Positions 5,299 to 5,957 of a stretch of DNA of 5,957 nucleotides are shown piece by piece (within the stretch, counting starts at the first letter, position 1; each line of letters starts with the position of its first letter). The translations under genes were made by a program, and so were the position numbers. The notes beneath the pieces are model-generated. The model was not told the DNA's origin. It did not search any database and saw nothing but the letters and a program-made list of their open reading frames with translations. The stretch comes from an uncultured Bacilli bacterium (GTDB lineage: Bacteria > Bacillota_I > Bacilli_A > RF39 > UBA660): positions 1 through 5,957 of the forward strand of contig CALVKK010000063.1 of NCBI GenBank assembly GCA_944332645.1, in the 5' to 3' direction.

Positions 5299-5301
5299 AT
5301 G
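5279..5301. promoter_or_regulatory. Operator-like dyad on the ssb promoter
   Basis: CATTTGA (5279-5285) and TCAAATG (5295-5301) form a perfect 7-bp inverted repeat with a 9-base gap. It covers the -35 element and most of the spacer, where bound protein would block RNA polymerase. The sequence does not match the Firmicute LexA box (CGAAC-N4-GTTCG) or the CtsR direct repeat. The regulator is unknown. Confidence 0.5.
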
Positions 5302-5423
5302 ACTAATATTATATTTTTAAATTTTAAACTATTTTATTTTTTATTTTTTTTATTAACTAATTTTATGTTTTTTGATAACTATTGGTTAATTTGCTTGTTG
5401 GAATTTAAAAATCATACATTTTT

Positions 5424-5450
5424 AAAAAAAATAATGTTTTTAACATTATT
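5424..5450 (-). terminator. Terminator of the lipoprotein gene, contains its stop codon
   Basis: AATAATGTT (5430-5438) pairs with AACATTATT (5442-5450) around TTT, and the transcript continues with a run of U (A-run at 5424-5431 on the plus strand). The stop codon (5446-5448) is in the stem. The stem is weak in G-C but perfect. The DNA from 5302 to 5423 is very AT-rich and holds no gene I can support. Confidence 0.75.
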
Positions 5451-5757
5451 CACACTGCAAAAAATATTTTATCTCTAATATGTCCTGGGTTTCTTCATCA
5501 ATAATAAGTTCTACATATGATTGGTCTTCACAACCATCAAGTTTAGATAAATCATAATTAGCTTGCACTAATTCATTAGCTTCCTTCAACTGCGCGATTG
5601 ATATAGTCGGATTAGTCAATCCTATGCTTCCTTTTTGATAATCGTTATAAAAAGCTGTAGCATACTCGCTAATTGCTTCTTCGTATTTTTTTTGGTTATT
5701 GCATCCACTTAAAAATATTAAACTAGGCAAAAGTAATAAAACTAAAAATTTATTCAT
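5446..5757 (-). CDS. Small lipoprotein with pilin-like C-terminal pattern, 103 aa
   Basis: A short basic start and hydrophobic stretch (4-16) lead to the lipobox LSGC with Cys19, so it should be lipidated and held on the outer face of the membrane. The mature part is about 85 residues: a helix at 24-41 (KKYEEAISEYATAFYNDY), the phrase TISIAQLKEANE (51-62), then two beta-strand-like runs (81-87, 93-101) with Cys76 and Cys102 placed for a disulfide. A helix, then an 'ITxxQLKxA' phrase, then strands closed by a final Cys resembles the globular part of Gram-positive pilin or pseudopilin proteins, but the prepilin leader is absent. ATG at 5755-5757 follows AAAGGAGGA closely. It has its own promoter and terminator. 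Lipoprotein is confident; the pilin-like fold is a guess. Confidence 0.85.
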   Translation of the reverse strand: MNKFLVLLLLPSLIFLSGCNNQKKYEEAISEYATAFYNDYQKGSIGLTNPTISIAQLKEANELVQANYDLSKLDGCEDQSYVELIIDEETQDILEIKYFLQCE

Positions 5758-5771
5758 AAATCCTCCTTTAT

Positions 5772-5794
5772 TGTGCTGTATATATTATAGCACA
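5772..5794. promoter_or_regulatory. Operator-like dyad at the lipoprotein promoter
   Basis: TGTGCT (5772-5777) and AGCACA (5789-5794) are a perfect 6-bp inverted repeat with an 11-base gap, and two of the inner pairs also match. The dyad spans the -10 box and the predicted start, a classic repressor position. It stands out as G/C-bearing sequence in AT-rich surroundings. Confidence 0.55.
5784..5792 (-). promoter_or_regulatory. Extended -10 promoter of the lipoprotein gene
   Basis: TGC (5790-5792) followed by TATAAT (5784-5789) is a perfect extended -10. The -35 position at 17 bases (5807-5812) reads TTTTGG, a poor match. The predicted start is near 5777. Confidence 0.65.
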
Positions 5795-5865
5795 TTTTTT
5801 TCAAAGCCAAAATATTTTTATTTAAAAATTTTAAATTATTTTTTAATTATTATTTTTTTTATTCT

Positions 5866-5957
5866 TCACCAAGGTAATAAAACACATGTTTTGCGATTTG
5901 GTTGACGACTTATATCATCGTAAACTAAAGCTTGTCCTAAAACTCCACGTTCATATT
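5866..5957 (-). CDS. C-terminal end of an unidentified gene (partial)
   Basis: One minus-strand frame is open from the window edge to TGA at 5866-5868. It gives 29 residues, YERGVLGQALVYDDISRQ... ending in VLLPW. Mixed codons and balanced composition, unlike the AT-rich spacer that follows, suggest real coding sequence, with the start outside the window. I do not recognise the family from this tail. About 100 bases separate it from the lipoprotein start, and no hairpin with a T-run follows the stop. Confidence 0.6.
   Translation of the reverse strand, partial: YERGVLGQALVYDDISRQPNRKTCVLLPW

Noticed and set aside
5233..5478. Plus-strand hydrophobic ORF of 81 codons (or 59 from ATG 5299)
   Set aside because: It begins inside ssb or its promoter, lacks a good ribosome binding site, contains the lipoprotein terminator and the antisense end of that gene, and its Phe/Leu richness follows from AT-rich DNA.
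5776..5790. LexA-type SOS box near the lipoprotein promoter
   Set aside because: CTGTATAT fits only half of the enterobacterial box, and the Firmicute box is CGAAC-N4-GTTCG.
5868..5902. Hairpin at the end of the right-edge fragment as a terminator
   Set aside because: ACCAA/TTGGT and AAACA/TGTTT pair, but an A-rich and not T-rich run follows in the transcript direction.
5699..5905. Plus-strand ORF of 68 codons
   Set aside because: Antisense to the lipoprotein signal peptide and promoter, with no ribosome binding site; a shadow frame.

Overview
The window is very AT-rich, and nearly every gene has a strong AGGAGG-type ribosome binding site, so it looks like chromosome from a low-GC Gram-positive bacterium. 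The likely host is a member of the Bacilli or one of the small-genome, gut-type lineages near the Mollicutes (inference). It is not a mycoplasma: TGA works as a stop codon (mreC and the right-edge fragment end in TGA), tryptophan is TGG, and MreC and MreD imply a peptidoglycan wall.

Right to left along the minus strand, the layout is as follows. The right edge carries the C-terminal end of an unidentified gene. Next come a small lipoprotein with a pilin-like C-terminal pattern, a short single-stranded DNA-binding protein (ssb, without the usual acidic tail), and a divergent pair of small HTH-XRE regulators. These are followed by the cell-shape genes mreC and mreD (ATGA overlap), rplS (ribosomal protein L19) with a consensus promoter and an L19-leader-like hairpin, signal peptidase I (lepB), and a 516-residue lysine-rich coiled-coil/membrane protein that I do not recognise. 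The last 219 bases hold no convincing gene. They contain two short dyads, a possible 20-codon ORF and a patch of higher GC. Only the small regulator at 4707-4919 is on the plus strand.

Most genes here appear to be short transcription units with their own promoter and terminator. Four intrinsic terminators (after lepB, rplS, ssb plus the plus-strand regulator, and the lipoprotein) contain the stop codon of the gene they end. Several promoters sit inside or directly beside the upstream terminator or the upstream stop codon. Extended -10 elements (TGnTATAAT-like) recur.

The most interesting area is 4569-4706 between the two XRE regulators. Two opposed promoters are decorated with two identical 12-bp palindromic repeats exactly 52 bp apart, plus a GTTAAT-N5-ATTAAC dyad covering one -10 box. 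This looks like a self-contained phage-type CI/Cro switch with no phage genes beside it. Two further perfect dyads lie on the ssb and lipoprotein promoters. No CRISPR array, tRNA, rRNA or transposase was seen.
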